NCBI GenBank assembly: GCA_944322815.1
Contig: CALUQB010000032.1
Coordinates: 1 to 33,817, forward strand
DNA: 33,817 bases
Direction: 5' to 3'
Source: an uncultured Bacteroidales bacterium
Lineage (GTDB): Bacteria; Bacteroidota; Bacteroidia; Bacteroidales; UBA932
The first letter of the stretch is position 1; each line of letters begins with the position of its first letter. Under the pieces are notes generated by a model. The model saw only the letters and a program-made list of their open reading frames with translations, did no database searches and had not been told where the DNA came from. Below are positions 15,779-23,421 of the stretch, in pieces. Position numbers and translations under genes: made by a program.

Positions 15779-16975
15779 ATGAAAAGATTTTTGGAAAAGA
15801 CAGTAAAATGGATATTGACAGGCAGCGGTTTCGTGACCAGCGCCGTGATCCTGCTTATCATCGGTTTCCTTTTTACGGAAGGTGCAGGCCTTTTCGGGGA
15901 ACCTGTCATCGAGGAGGGATATGTGCTCGCCCTTAATGAAGACAATCCTGTCAGGACTATGACGGCGGCGGAGATCAAGGCCGTGTTTGACGAGGATATC
16001 ACCAACTGGAAAGAACTGGGTGGTCCGGACATGCAGATCATGACCTTCCGCCTGGAAGATGTGGACGAGTATTTTACCGAGGAGAGTCTCGGTCCGCAGT
16101 ATGAATATGCCGGTGCTGCCATAGCATCACTGGTGAAGAGCCATCCTGGTATGGTGGCTTTCGTTCCCGAATCGCTGATTCCCGAAAATCCGGGTCTGAA
16201 TTTCATCGAAGACAAGAATATCACACCAGGTGAGGTGCTGGGCGGTACCGAATGGTTCCCGACAGCTACGCCCGCCCCTATTTTCGGGATACTTCCGCTG
16301 CTGGCCGGTACGGTATGGGTGAGCCTTTTCGCCATACTTTTCGCCCTGCCTTTCGGAATAAGCATAGCCGTGTATATGTCGGAGGTGGCATCTGAACGGG
16401 TGCGCGGTTTCCTGAAACCTGTCATAGAACTCCTGAACGGCATTCCTTCAGTCGTGTACGGCTTTTTCGGACTCATTGTCATCGTCCCGATGCTCCAGCA
16501 GGTCTTCGGCCTGCCTGTAGGCGAGAGCGGGCTTGCCGGCAGTCTGGTATTGGCCATCATGGCCCTTCCTACCATAGTGACTGTGGCGGAGGATGCGATG
16601 AGGAACTGTCCGCGGACATTGCGCGAAGCGAGTCTTGCTCTGGGGGCGACGAAATGGCAGACGATATACAAGGTGGTGATTCCGTCGTCGATGTCGGGTA
16701 TAGCGTCCGGCGTGGTGCTCGGAATCGGACGTGCGGTGGGGGAGACGATGGCAGTGCTGATGGTGACAGGAAACGCCGCTGTCATACCTGCATCCATTCT
16801 TGAACCGTTGAGGACTATCCCGGCGACTATCGCTGCGGAACTGGGAGAAGCTCCGGCCGGAGGCGCGCATTACCAGTCTCTCTTCCTGCTTGGCGTGATC
16901 CTGTTTTTCATTACCTTTTTCATCAATTTGTGTGTGGAGTTCATTTCTTCACGTAACCGTGCAAAAAACAGATAG
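15779..16975 (+). CDS. pstC: Phosphate ABC transporter permease PstC with a periplasmic PBP-like insert
   Basis: A 398-residue permease. TM1 is residues 12-32. Residues of about 41-152 form an unusual insert before the standard segment TEWFPTATPAPIFGILPLLAGT. The insert resembles the middle of PstS: TMTAAEIKAVFDEDITNWKELGG parallels PstS LTREQLEAIFRGKITNWKDVGG, and AGAAIASLVKSHPGMVAF parallels PstS TGAIIQSVKQTKGAIGY. The anion-binding loops TGGGSG and SRETSSGTY are absent, so it should not bind phosphate. The rest is normal PstC (EAA loop REASLALGATKWQTIYKVVIP; VGETMAVLMV). Canonical PstC is near 310-320 residues, so the insert accounts for the excess. It pairs with PstA and PstB in the inner membrane. 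Confidence 0.92.
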   Translation: MKRFLEKTVKWILTGSGFVTSAVILLIIGFLFTEGAGLFGEPVIEEGYVLALNEDNPVRTMTAAEIKAVFDEDITNWKELGGPDMQIMTFRLEDVDEYFTEESLGPQYEYAGAAIASLVKSHPGMVAFVPESLIPENPGLNFIEDKNITPGEVLGGTEWFPTATPAPIFGILPLLAGTVWVSLFAILFALPFGISIAVYMSEVASERVRGFLKPVIELLNGIPSVVYGFFGLIVIVPMLQQVFGLPVGESGLAGSLVLAIMALPTIVTVAEDAMRNCPRTLREASLALGATKWQTIYKVVIPSSMSGIASGVVLGIGRAVGETMAVLMVTGNAAVIPASILEPLRTIPATIAAELGEAPAGGAHYQSLFLLGVILFFITFFINLCVEFISSRNRAKNR

Positions 16976-16981
16976 AATACC

Positions 16982-17869
16982 ATGGACAGACCATTATATC
17001 CGGACGGACACGGTATCCGTAAACGCAGATCCCAGTCGCTGGCTTTCGCGATATGCCGGGCTCTCAGCCTCATGATCGTGCTGGTATTGTTCGCGATACT
17101 CGGTTTCATCATAGTCAAGGGGGCCGGTGTCATCAGCTGGGATTTCCTGACCAAGGCCCCTGCGGACGGCATGACTTCGGGCGGTATTTTCCCTGCGATA
17201 GTCGGAACCTTGCTTCTGATGCTGGGGAGCGCCCTGGTAGCCTTCCCGATAGGAATCATGAGCGGCATCTATATGAATGAATATGCTTCCAAGGGGTGGG
17301 TGGTGAAATTCATCCGTCTGATGACAAACAATCTGAGCGGTGTGCCGTCGATAGTGTTCGGTCTTTTCGGAATGGCCCTCTTCGTGAAGTATCTCGATTT
17401 CGGAGACAGTATACTGGCAGGTTCGCTTACCTTGGGTCTGCTTTCGCTGCCTCTGGTTATACGTACCACGGAAGAGGCTCTGAAAGATATTCCGGACGGT
17501 ATCCGGGAGGGCAGTCTGGCTCTCGGCGCTACCAAGCTGCAGACTATCTGGAAGGTCGTGCTTCCGATGGGGATGCCCAGAATCATTACGGGGCTGATAC
17601 TGTCTCTGGGACGGGTGTCAGGCGAAACTGCGCCGATTCTGTTCACGTGCGCGGCGTATTTTTTCCCGCAGCTTCCTGCATCGGTGTTCGACCAGTGCAT
17701 GGCCCTTCCGTATCATCTGTATGTGATATCGACCAGCGGAACGGACATCGAGGCACAGCAGCCCATAGCATACGGGACTGCCCTGGTGCTCATAGTGATA
17801 GTGCTTGTCATCAATCTCCTGGCAGGTTTCCTGCGCAAGTATTTCGAGAAAAGGCTGAAAATGCATTGA
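16982..17869 (+). CDS. pstA: Phosphate ABC transporter permease PstA
   Basis: A 295-residue inner membrane permease with about six helices. Family features: SGGIFPAIVGTLLLMLGSAL, GIMSGIYMNEYA, LSGVPSIVFGLFGMALFV, and the EAA cytoplasmic loop IREGSLALGATKLQTIWKVVLP that contacts PstB. GRVSGETAPILFT and the late FPQLPASVF loop are typical of PstA. Unlike PstC here, it has no large periplasmic insert. It begins 6 bases after pstC, so the two are translated as a tight operon, and it is followed by pstB 33 bases downstream. The length matches the family (280-300). Confidence 0.95.
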   Translation: MDRPLYPDGHGIRKRRSQSLAFAICRALSLMIVLVLFAILGFIIVKGAGVISWDFLTKAPADGMTSGGIFPAIVGTLLLMLGSALVAFPIGIMSGIYMNEYASKGWVVKFIRLMTNNLSGVPSIVFGLFGMALFVKYLDFGDSILAGSLTLGLLSLPLVIRTTEEALKDIPDGIREGSLALGATKLQTIWKVVLPMGMPRIITGLILSLGRVSGETAPILFTCAAYFFPQLPASVFDQCMALPYHLYVISTSGTDIEAQQPIAYGTALVLIVIVLVINLLAGFLRKYFEKRLKMH

Positions 17870-17902
17870 TGTCACGTACCGTTGATTTGAAACAAGATTT
17901 TT

Positions 17903-18655
17903 ATGGAAAAGATAGAAGCGAAAAACGTAGATTTTCATTACGGGGATTTCCATGCCCTCAAAGGTATTTCCATGGATATACCTCAGAACAAGGTCGTGGC
18001 GTTCATAGGACCTTCAGGGTGCGGAAAATCTACTTTCCTGCGTCTGTTCAACAGGATGAACGATCTGGTCCCGGGCACCAGGCTGACCGGCGAGATCCTG
18101 ATAGACGGAAAGAATATCTATGCTCCGGAAGTCCAGGTGGATGAACTCCGGAAAGAGGTGGGGATGGTATTCCAGAGACCGAATCCGTTTCCGAAGAGCA
18201 TATTCGAGAATGTGGCTTACGGTCTGAGGGTCAATGGGATCAAGGACAGAGAATTCATCGCGCACCGGGTAGAGGAATCTCTCAAGGGTGCAGCCCTGTG
18301 GAACGAGGTCAAGGACAAGCTCAATGCATCTGCCTATGCACTGTCGGGCGGACAGCAGCAGCGTCTGTGCATTGCCCGTGCCATGGCAGTATCTCCGTCT
18401 GTCCTGCTGATGGATGAGCCTGCATCCGCCCTCGATCCTATTTCCACTGCCAAGATAGAGGAGCTTATATGCGAGATGAGGGATCAGGTGACGATAGTGA
18501 TAGTGACCCACAACATGCAGCAGGCTTCCAGGGTAAGTGACAAGACTGCGTTTTTCTATATGGGTGAGATGATCGAGTATGACGATACGAAGGTGATTTT
18601 CACGAATCCTCACAAGGAAGCGACACAGAACTATATAACCGGCCGGTTCGGATAG
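17903..18655 (+). CDS. pstB: Phosphate ABC transporter ATP-binding protein PstB
   Basis: A 250-residue ATPase that powers PstCA. Walker [10 protein letters not shown] (about 34-42), Q-loop in [19 protein letters not shown], signature [14 protein letters not shown] (about 150), Walker [14 protein letters not shown] and the switch His in [14 protein letters not shown] are all intact. [20 protein letters not shown] and QKPNPFP-type residues are specific to PstB over other ABC ATPases. Length is normal. It closes the pstSCAB block. A strong hairpin follows at 18672, and phoU lies after a long structured spacer. Confidence 0.96.
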   Translation: MEKIEAKNVDFHYGDFHALKGISMDIPQNKVVAFIGPSGCGKSTFLRLFNRMNDLVPGTRLTGEILIDGKNIYAPEVQVDELRKEVGMVFQRPNPFPKSIFENVAYGLRVNGIKDREFIAHRVEESLKGAALWNEVKDKLNASAYALSGGQQQRLCIARAMAVSPSVLLMDEPASALDPISTAKIEELICEMRDQVTIVIVTHNMQQASRVSDKTAFFYMGEMIEYDDTKVIFTNPHKEATQNYITGRFG

Positions 18656-18671
18656 TCCTGATACGGCGTGG

Positions 18672-18700
18672 GTCCGGTGAAAAAGCGGATTTCACCGGAC
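18672..18700 (+). terminator. Perfect 11-base hairpin after pstB
   Basis: GTCCGGTGAAA (18672-18682) pairs perfectly with TTTCACCGGAC (18690-18700) around a 7-base loop, 17 bases after the pstB stop. No T run follows, so it may be a transcript-stabilising or Rho-type end or partial terminator setting PstB above PhoU expression. Confidence 0.55.
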
Positions 18701-18722
18701 TGCACAGGCAGAGGATTAGGGA

Positions 18723-19033
18723 ACCGACGTTAATGAACGTGAGTTCGATGAAAAGAACGTAGTGAATTTCAGAGGACTACCTCTTTTAGAGGATTCGTAA
18801 AACGAATCCGTTGGTAAGTCCTCCCCTCGATAGGCCTAAGAAAATCCCCCTAATAGGGGGCAGGGGGTTAAGACAGGGCCAGTCTTTCGAAGAAAGACGT
18901 AATTGGGTGACCGAGTCACCCAATTTAGGTGGGGTGACACGTAAAATGAAGGGAGATTTCGAAGAAATCGTAACGTCAGTTCGACGAAGTCTCTGGTACT
19001 GAGTAGAATAATTCGTCGAACTGACGTTAATGA
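18723..19033. repeat. Hairpin-packed intergenic repeat between pstB and phoU
   Basis: This is the only gap over 300 bases (18656-19029), and it holds no convincing gene. It is bounded by 14-base near-identical direct repeats, ACCGACGTTAATGA at 18723 and ACTGACGTTAATGA at 19020. Inside are successive perfect hairpins: GGATTCG/CGAATCC (18791-18809), CCCCC/GGGGG (18846-18860), GTCTTTC/GAAAGAC (18882-18898, loop GAA), an 11-base stem 18901-18911/18915-18925 (loop CGA), GATTTC/GAAATC (18955-18969, loop GAA), and the 18-base inverted repeat at 18971-19029. The motif AACGTnAGTTCGAnGAA occurs three times (18736 and 18972 plus strand, 19012-19028 minus). This resembles REP-like interspersed elements known from Bacteroidetes intergenic DNA. 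Confidence 0.7.
18971..19029. repeat. Perfect 18-base inverted repeat abutting the phoU start
   Basis: Arms 18971-18988 and 19012-19029 (core AACGTCAGTTCGACGAA) pair perfectly around a 23-base loop. The right arm ends at the base before the phoU ATG, so a transcript from pstB into phoU would fold this stem over the translation start region. Confidence 0.8.
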
Positions 19034-19728
19034 GAAACAATATGGTGAAATTTGTAGATTCGGAGCTTGAGCAGCTCAAAAGGGAGATAGACCAGATGTG
19101 GACCCTGGTCTATAATCAGATAGAACAGGCCAGGGATGCCGTCATGAGACTGGACCGTACCGTGGCTCAGCAGATAATGGTGAGGGAGCGGCGTGTGGAT
19201 GCCTTTGAATTGAAGATAGACAGCGATGTGGAAGACTTCATAGCCCTGTTTACTCCTGTCGCGGTGGATCTTCGATTCGTGCTTGCCATATTGAAAATAA
19301 ACGGGGATCTGGAAAGGATAGGGGACTATGCGGACGGTATAGCCCGTTTCATAAGGGATACTGACATGGAAGTTCTGGATCAGACCCTGCTGGAGCGGTT
19401 GCAGCTGGAAAATATGTTCTCCCGTGTCCTGACCATGCTTGGCGAGCTGCAGAAAGCTCTCCGTGACGAAGATGCCGCGTTGGCTACGGTGGTACTGTCC
19501 CAGGATGAACTTCTGGATCAGATAAACCGCGACTCCACGTCTATCCTGTCAGATTATGCGAAAAGCCATCCGGATGCGATTCCTTTCTGTCTCGGTCTTG
19601 GAGGTGTATTCCGCAAACTGGAGCGGACCGGAGACCATCTGACGAACATAGCTGAGGAAATAGTTTTCTATATCGATGCCAAGGTGCTGAAGCACAATGA
19701 ACTGAGTGAGACCAATGCTTCGAGGTAG
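19030..19728 (+). CDS. phoU: Phosphate signalling protein PhoU
   Basis: A 232-residue, all-helical cytoplasmic protein with two PhoU repeats. Each has the metal-binding motif: NGDLERIGDYADGIARF (about 97-113) and VFRKLERTGDHLTNIAEEIVFY (about 195-216). PhoU dampens phosphate uptake and relays Pst status to the PhoR-type kinase. ATG 19030 directly follows the 18-base inverted repeat. ATG 19042 (MVKFVDSELEQLK) is equally plausible and would leave room for the ribosome. It is separated from pstB by 374 structured bases with a hairpin, so it may be expressed at a lower level than pstSCAB. It ends at a bidirectional hairpin. Confidence 0.93.
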   Translation: MRNNMVKFVDSELEQLKREIDQMWTLVYNQIEQARDAVMRLDRTVAQQIMVRERRVDAFELKIDSDVEDFIALFTPVAVDLRFVLAILKINGDLERIGDYADGIARFIRDTDMEVLDQTLLERLQLENMFSRVLTMLGELQKALRDEDAALATVVLSQDELLDQINRDSTSILSDYAKSHPDAIPFCLGLGGVFRKLERTGDHLTNIAEEIVFYIDAKVLKHNELSETNASR

Positions 19729-19776
19729 GAAGACGTCTTCTGAAAGAGGGGATTTTATGGTTTCGCAGATAATAAG

Positions 19777-19809
19777 TTGTTCCGGCGGACTTCAAGTCTG
19801 CCGGAACAA
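19777..19809. terminator. Bidirectional terminator between phoU and ddh
   Basis: A 16-base near-perfect inverted repeat (TTGTTCCGGCGGACTT and its partner, with one G-T pair) has a very small central loop. Right arm ends ACAATTTGATT, left side ATAAG, so it can serve both convergent genes. Its core GGCGGAC...GTCTGCC resembles the hairpin at 14834 ahead of the pst operon. Confidence 0.7.
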
Positions 19810-19823
19810 TTTGATTATAACTC

Positions 19824-20723
19824 TCAGACGAGTTTGCGTATCAAGTCTTCCTTGTCTCCAGGCAGGAGGTCGATGACAGGGATTTCGATGAGTGTATAGC
19901 AGCCGCTCTTCTGCCTGAACGAGGCGCGTGCGGAGCATACCATTACCTGGGCTGTCAGCGCAGGGTTGTTTATCTTCATGTCGAATTCGAACAGCTGGTT
20001 CTGTGTCTGTCCCGATACTCCCTTTCTGGTCAGATTCACGCCATGTCCCATATCTATGAGGGCGTCTACATCGTCCACTTTGATCACGTGTGTCTCATCG
20101 TGCGAGAAATACGGGTCAGCCTTGATCGCAGCGGCTACTTTGTCGAAATCATATCCTTCCTTCACTTCTATGTATACCATCCTTCTGTGGACTCCGGTAC
20201 CTGTAGGGATAGTCATGGACAGGGCCGCTTTCACTCCGTCTATAGCCTTGACCGCTACTGTATGCCCCATGCTCATGCCGGGCCCGAAGTTAGTGTAGGT
20301 GATTCCTTTCGGAGCGATGGCTTCGAGCAAAGCCCTGACTACCGAATCGCTGCCCGGGTCCCATCCGGCAGAGATGACGGATACAGCACCGTGTTTCTTC
20401 GCTACTGCATCCAGACTTCTTCTGAGTTCCACAATATTCGTGTGGATGTCGAAACTGTCCACGGTATTTATACCCATTTCCAGCAGAGGAATGGCATGTT
20501 CTTCCACTTTTCTGGTAGGAGTGCAGAGAATCGCCACGTCCACTTTCCCGAGTTCCTTCACGTCTTTCACTACCTTGAGATCCTTGATCTCGTCAGGACA
20601 GTTTTCGCTGCCGTTTCTTCTGATGATGCCGGCTATCTCGAAGTCGGGGGATACCCTGAGGGTTTCGACTACATACCGTCCGATGTTGCCGTAGCCTACT
20701 ACGGCGGCACGAATTTTTTCCAT
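19824..20723 (-). CDS. ddh: meso-Diaminopimelate D-dehydrogenase
   Basis: A 299-residue NADP-dependent enzyme that makes meso-diaminopimelate in one step from tetrahydrodipicolinate and ammonia, for lysine and peptidoglycan. The Rossmann start is RAAVVGYGNIGRYVVETL (5-22). ILCTPTRKVEEHA, VDSFDIHTNI and SVISAGWDPGSDSVVRALLEA are substrate and cofactor segments of the family. FGPGMSMGHTVAVKAIDGVK and PTGTGVHRRMVYIE complete the dimer/substrate region. Length is shorter than the Corynebacterium enzyme (about 320) but in keeping with Bacteroidales versions as I know them. It stands alone, divergent from the polysaccharide genes, with a -7 box 29 bases upstream. Confidence 0.92.
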   Translation of the reverse strand: MEKIRAAVVGYGNIGRYVVETLRVSPDFEIAGIIRRNGSENCPDEIKDLKVVKDVKELGKVDVAILCTPTRKVEEHAIPLLEMGINTVDSFDIHTNIVELRRSLDAVAKKHGAVSVISAGWDPGSDSVVRALLEAIAPKGITYTNFGPGMSMGHTVAVKAIDGVKAALSMTIPTGTGVHRRMVYIEVKEGYDFDKVAAAIKADPYFSHDETHVIKVDDVDALIDMGHGVNLTRKGVSGQTQNQLFEFDMKINNPALTAQVMVCSARASFRQKSGCYTLIEIPVIDLLPGDKEDLIRKLV

Positions 20724-20751
20724 TTCTATTTGCGTTTACGTTAATATATGG

Positions 20752-20759
20752 CAAATATA
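20752..20759 (-). promoter_or_regulatory. -7 box TATATTTG for ddh
   Basis: On the minus strand, TATATTTG at 20759 to 20752 matches TAnnTTTG, 28 bases before the ATG. The same spacer must hold the divergent promoter for the glycosyltransferase gene, where only a one-mismatch TAAATTCG (near 20784) is seen. Confidence 0.5.
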
Positions 20760-20814
20760 ATTCATTAAATTCTGAAATATCCCTAAATTCGCAGAAATTT
20801 CATCCTGCTTGAAT

Positions 20815-21942
20815 ATGAAAGTGTTGCTGGTTTCCGATGCCGGAAGCATACATACCAGGAGATGGGCGTCTTCCCTGAAAGATGCCGGGGTGGATGTCGT
20901 GTTGTTCTCCATCACTCCTGTAGAAGATGACTTTTACGGCCGGAAAGACATAAGGACGTATGTTTTCGACCTTTTCAGATATAAAAAGAAGAAAAAGATT
21001 CCAGGTCTGGGTTCTCTGGCGTCCCATGTATGTGCCGTAAGAGAGTTGAAGAAGGTTTTGCGGGAGGAATGTCCCGATATACTGCATGCCCATTATGCTA
21101 CCAGTTACGGACTGATAGCGGCCCTTTCCGGATACCGTCCGTTTATCCTGTCTGTCTGGGGAAGCGATGTCTACGAATTTCCGAAACAGTCTGTCCTCAA
21201 TGGGCTGGCAGTGAAATTCATGATGAAAAAGGCGGACAGGGTGCTGTCCACGAGCAGGGTCATGGCGGCGGAAGCTTCACGCTACTGTTCCAAGGATATC
21301 GGCATCACACCGTTCGGTGTGGATACGGAGCTGTTCGTAAAAGACAGCGGCCATGTCCGTGAAGCAGGATGTCTGGTTTTCGGGACTGTCAAGACATTGT
21401 CGCACAAATACGGTATAGACTTGCTCATAAAGGCTTTCGCGGCCATGCGCAAGATGTTGGAGGACGATGCTGCCATGAAGGGGATTTCCGCAAGGCTGGT
21501 CATTGCCGGAAAAGGCCCTGACAGGGATGCTCTTGTGAAACTTGCCGATGATCTGGGCATGGCGGAGTCCGTGGAGTTCATCGGGGCTGTAGATCATGAA
21601 ATGATACCGGAATTATATTCAGGAATCGATGTGGCTGTCTTTCTGTCCAGATCCGAGAGTTTCGGTGTGTCGGCAGTGGAGGCCATGTCATGTTCCGTGC
21701 CAGTGATAGCATCGGATGCTGTCGGGTTCAGGGAAATCCTCGATGACGGGGCCGGAATCATTGTTCCCGGGGAAGATGTCCGGGCTGCCGCAAGGGAAAT
21801 GTACAGGCTTGCGAAGGATCCTGGTGCGAGGGAATCCCTTGCAGGGAAAGGGCGTCGGAGAGTGGAAGAAAGGTATGACTGGAAGACAAATGTGGAGATG
21901 ATGATGGAAGAATATGAAAATATCCTTCGGACTCGTCTGTGA
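20815..21942 (+). CDS. Glycosyltransferase family 4
   Basis: A 375-residue GT-B-fold glycosyltransferase. The N-terminal acceptor domain begins MKVLLVSDAGSIHTRRWAS and includes DILHAHYATSYG and the SVWGSDVY segment. The C-terminal donor domain has TPFGVDTELF, TLSHKYGIDLLIKAF, AGKGPDRDALVKLA and the EX7E region SRSESFGVSAVEAMSCSVPVIAS, in which the two Glu contact the nucleotide-sugar donor. Retaining activity is expected for GT4. It is cytoplasmic or membrane-associated and assembles a surface polysaccharide or O-antigen with its neighbours. ATG 20815 is chosen over an in-frame TTG at 20809. The flippase gene starts 6 bases after it. Confidence 0.92.
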   Translation: MKVLLVSDAGSIHTRRWASSLKDAGVDVVLFSITPVEDDFYGRKDIRTYVFDLFRYKKKKKIPGLGSLASHVCAVRELKKVLREECPDILHAHYATSYGLIAALSGYRPFILSVWGSDVYEFPKQSVLNGLAVKFMMKKADRVLSTSRVMAAEASRYCSKDIGITPFGVDTELFVKDSGHVREAGCLVFGTVKTLSHKYGIDLLIKAFAAMRKMLEDDAAMKGISARLVIAGKGPDRDALVKLADDLGMAESVEFIGAVDHEMIPELYSGIDVAVFLSRSESFGVSAVEAMSCSVPVIASDAVGFREILDDGAGIIVPGEDVRAAAREMYRLAKDPGARESLAGKGRRRVEERYDWKTNVEMMMEEYENILRTRL

Positions 21943-21948
21943 CTGTAC

Positions 21949-23412
21949 ATGACAAAGAATATGAATGTGGAGAATCTGAAAGAGAAGACGGCAAAAGGGG
22001 TCGAGTGGGGGTTTATAGACAATCTCGGCGGGACAGGCATTCTCGCCGTGGTGAATCTTGTTCTGGCCCGGCTGCTTACTCCTCAGGAATTCGGCATAGT
22101 GGGTATGACGTCTATCTTCATCACTCTTTCGACTTCACTGGTGGACAGCGGGTTTACTGGAGCTTTGACCAGAAAGGCGACTGTGGATGAAAAGGATCTG
22201 AACACGGTATTCTATTTCAACCTTCTGACATCCTGTGTCCTGTATGCGGTCCTTTTTTTTACGGCACCGCTGATAGCCGTCTTTTTCAGCCAGCCTGTGC
22301 TGACCGGAGTGATCAGGATTCTGGGGCTGTCCCTGATAGTGACGGCATTGAGTATAGTACAGAAAGTCATATTGGTCCGGAAACTTGATTTCCGGACCCA
22401 GGCTATAGTATCCGTCGTGTCGGCCGTAGTCAGCGGAGCTGCGGGAATCTGGATGGCGGCCGCCGGTTTCGGGGTCTGGAGCCTGGTGGTCATGCAGCTT
22501 TTGCGCCTGGCTCTTGCCACGGTCTTGCTATGGCTGTTTTCGAGATGGATGCCTGCTTTCCTGTTTTCGGTCTCTTCTTTCCGGGAAATGTTCTCTTTCG
22601 GAGGAAGGCTGCTGCTGACGGCTGTCATAAGTACTGTCTGGTCGGAAATATATTCATTCATCATAGGCAAGGTATATGCCCCTTCTGTTCTGGGACAGTA
22701 TTCCAGGGCCGACAAATTCCGGAATATGGTCACATCTAATGTCAGCATAGTGATGCAGAGGGTGACATATCCCGTGCTGGCGTCTATCCGGGACGAGAAA
22801 CAGAGACAGGCCAGGGCCTACAGGAAAATCCTGCGTACGACAGTGCTCATTTCGTTCACTTCGGTTCTGGGGCTTGCGGCTGCGGCCGAGTCTTTCGTGC
22901 TGACTCTCGTGGGAGAACAGTGGGTGCCGGCTGTCGGATATTTGAGGATACTTTGCCTTTCAGGGCTCTTTATCCCGCTTATGATGTGCAGTTCGAATAT
23001 CATCAATGCCAACGGGAGATCGGACACCACTCTGTATCTGGAAATCATGAAGACCGTGCTGGCGGTGATTCCGGTGCTGGCAGGCATTTTCATAAGCATG
23101 GAAGCTCTGCTGTGGTGTACTGTGGCCGTGTCTGCCGTTTCCTATCTGGTCTATGCCCTGATGGTTTCCAGGTCCGTGGACTATCCTGTCAGAGCGCAGC
23201 TGAAGGATATAGCGCCGTATTTCGTATCCTCCGCCGTGATGGCTTCCGTGGTTTTCTGTCTGTCTTGGCTGCCGGTGCCGCAGTGGGCCATACTGCTCAT
23301 ACAGCTGGCTGCCGGTGCCGCTGTCACTGTATTCACGTATGAGAAGGTCTACAGAAACGAAGAATATCAGGATGTGAAGAATGCGTTGCTGAAATTAATG
23401 AAACTTAACTGA
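21949..23412 (+). CDS. Polysaccharide flippase (Wzx/MOP superfamily)
   Basis: A 487-residue inner membrane protein with about 12-14 helices. The N-terminus KTAKGVEWGFIDNLGGTGI and ARLLTPQEFGIVGMTSIF match the lipopolysaccharide-export family in which the first helices contain this LLTPxEFG motif. VYAPSVLGQYSRADKFRNM and ASIRDEKQRQARAYRK are typical mid-protein loops. LVGEQWVPAVGYLRILCLSG is the characteristic late segment. It moves lipid-linked glycan units across the inner membrane. The start may be ATG 21949 or 21961. It sits between two glycosyltransferases with short gaps, forming one operon, and no polymerase or ligase is seen in the window. Confidence 0.92.
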   Translation: MTKNMNVENLKEKTAKGVEWGFIDNLGGTGILAVVNLVLARLLTPQEFGIVGMTSIFITLSTSLVDSGFTGALTRKATVDEKDLNTVFYFNLLTSCVLYAVLFFTAPLIAVFFSQPVLTGVIRILGLSLIVTALSIVQKVILVRKLDFRTQAIVSVVSAVVSGAAGIWMAAAGFGVWSLVVMQLLRLALATVLLWLFSRWMPAFLFSVSSFREMFSFGGRLLLTAVISTVWSEIYSFIIGKVYAPSVLGQYSRADKFRNMVTSNVSIVMQRVTYPVLASIRDEKQRQARAYRKILRTTVLISFTSVLGLAAAAESFVLTLVGEQWVPAVGYLRILCLSGLFIPLMMCSSNIINANGRSDTTLYLEIMKTVLAVIPVLAGIFISMEALLWCTVAVSAVSYLVYALMVSRSVDYPVRAQLKDIAPYFVSSAVMASVVFCLSWLPVPQWAILLIQLAAGAAVTVFTYEKVYRNEEYQDVKNALLKLMKLN

Positions 23413-23421
23413 AATCAAGGC

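Noticed and set aside
18786-19079. 97-residue open frame on the minus strand across the pstB-phoU spacer
   Set aside because: It runs through the hairpin array and into phoU on the other strand. Its translation has low-complexity Pro and Leu stretches of the kind that interspersed Bacteroidetes repeats give.
23266-23321. 16-base direct repeat TGGCTGCCGGTGCCGC in the flippase gene
   Set aside because: It codes for similar Leu/Ala/Pro-rich helix ends in different frames and does not look like a mobile or regulatory repeat.
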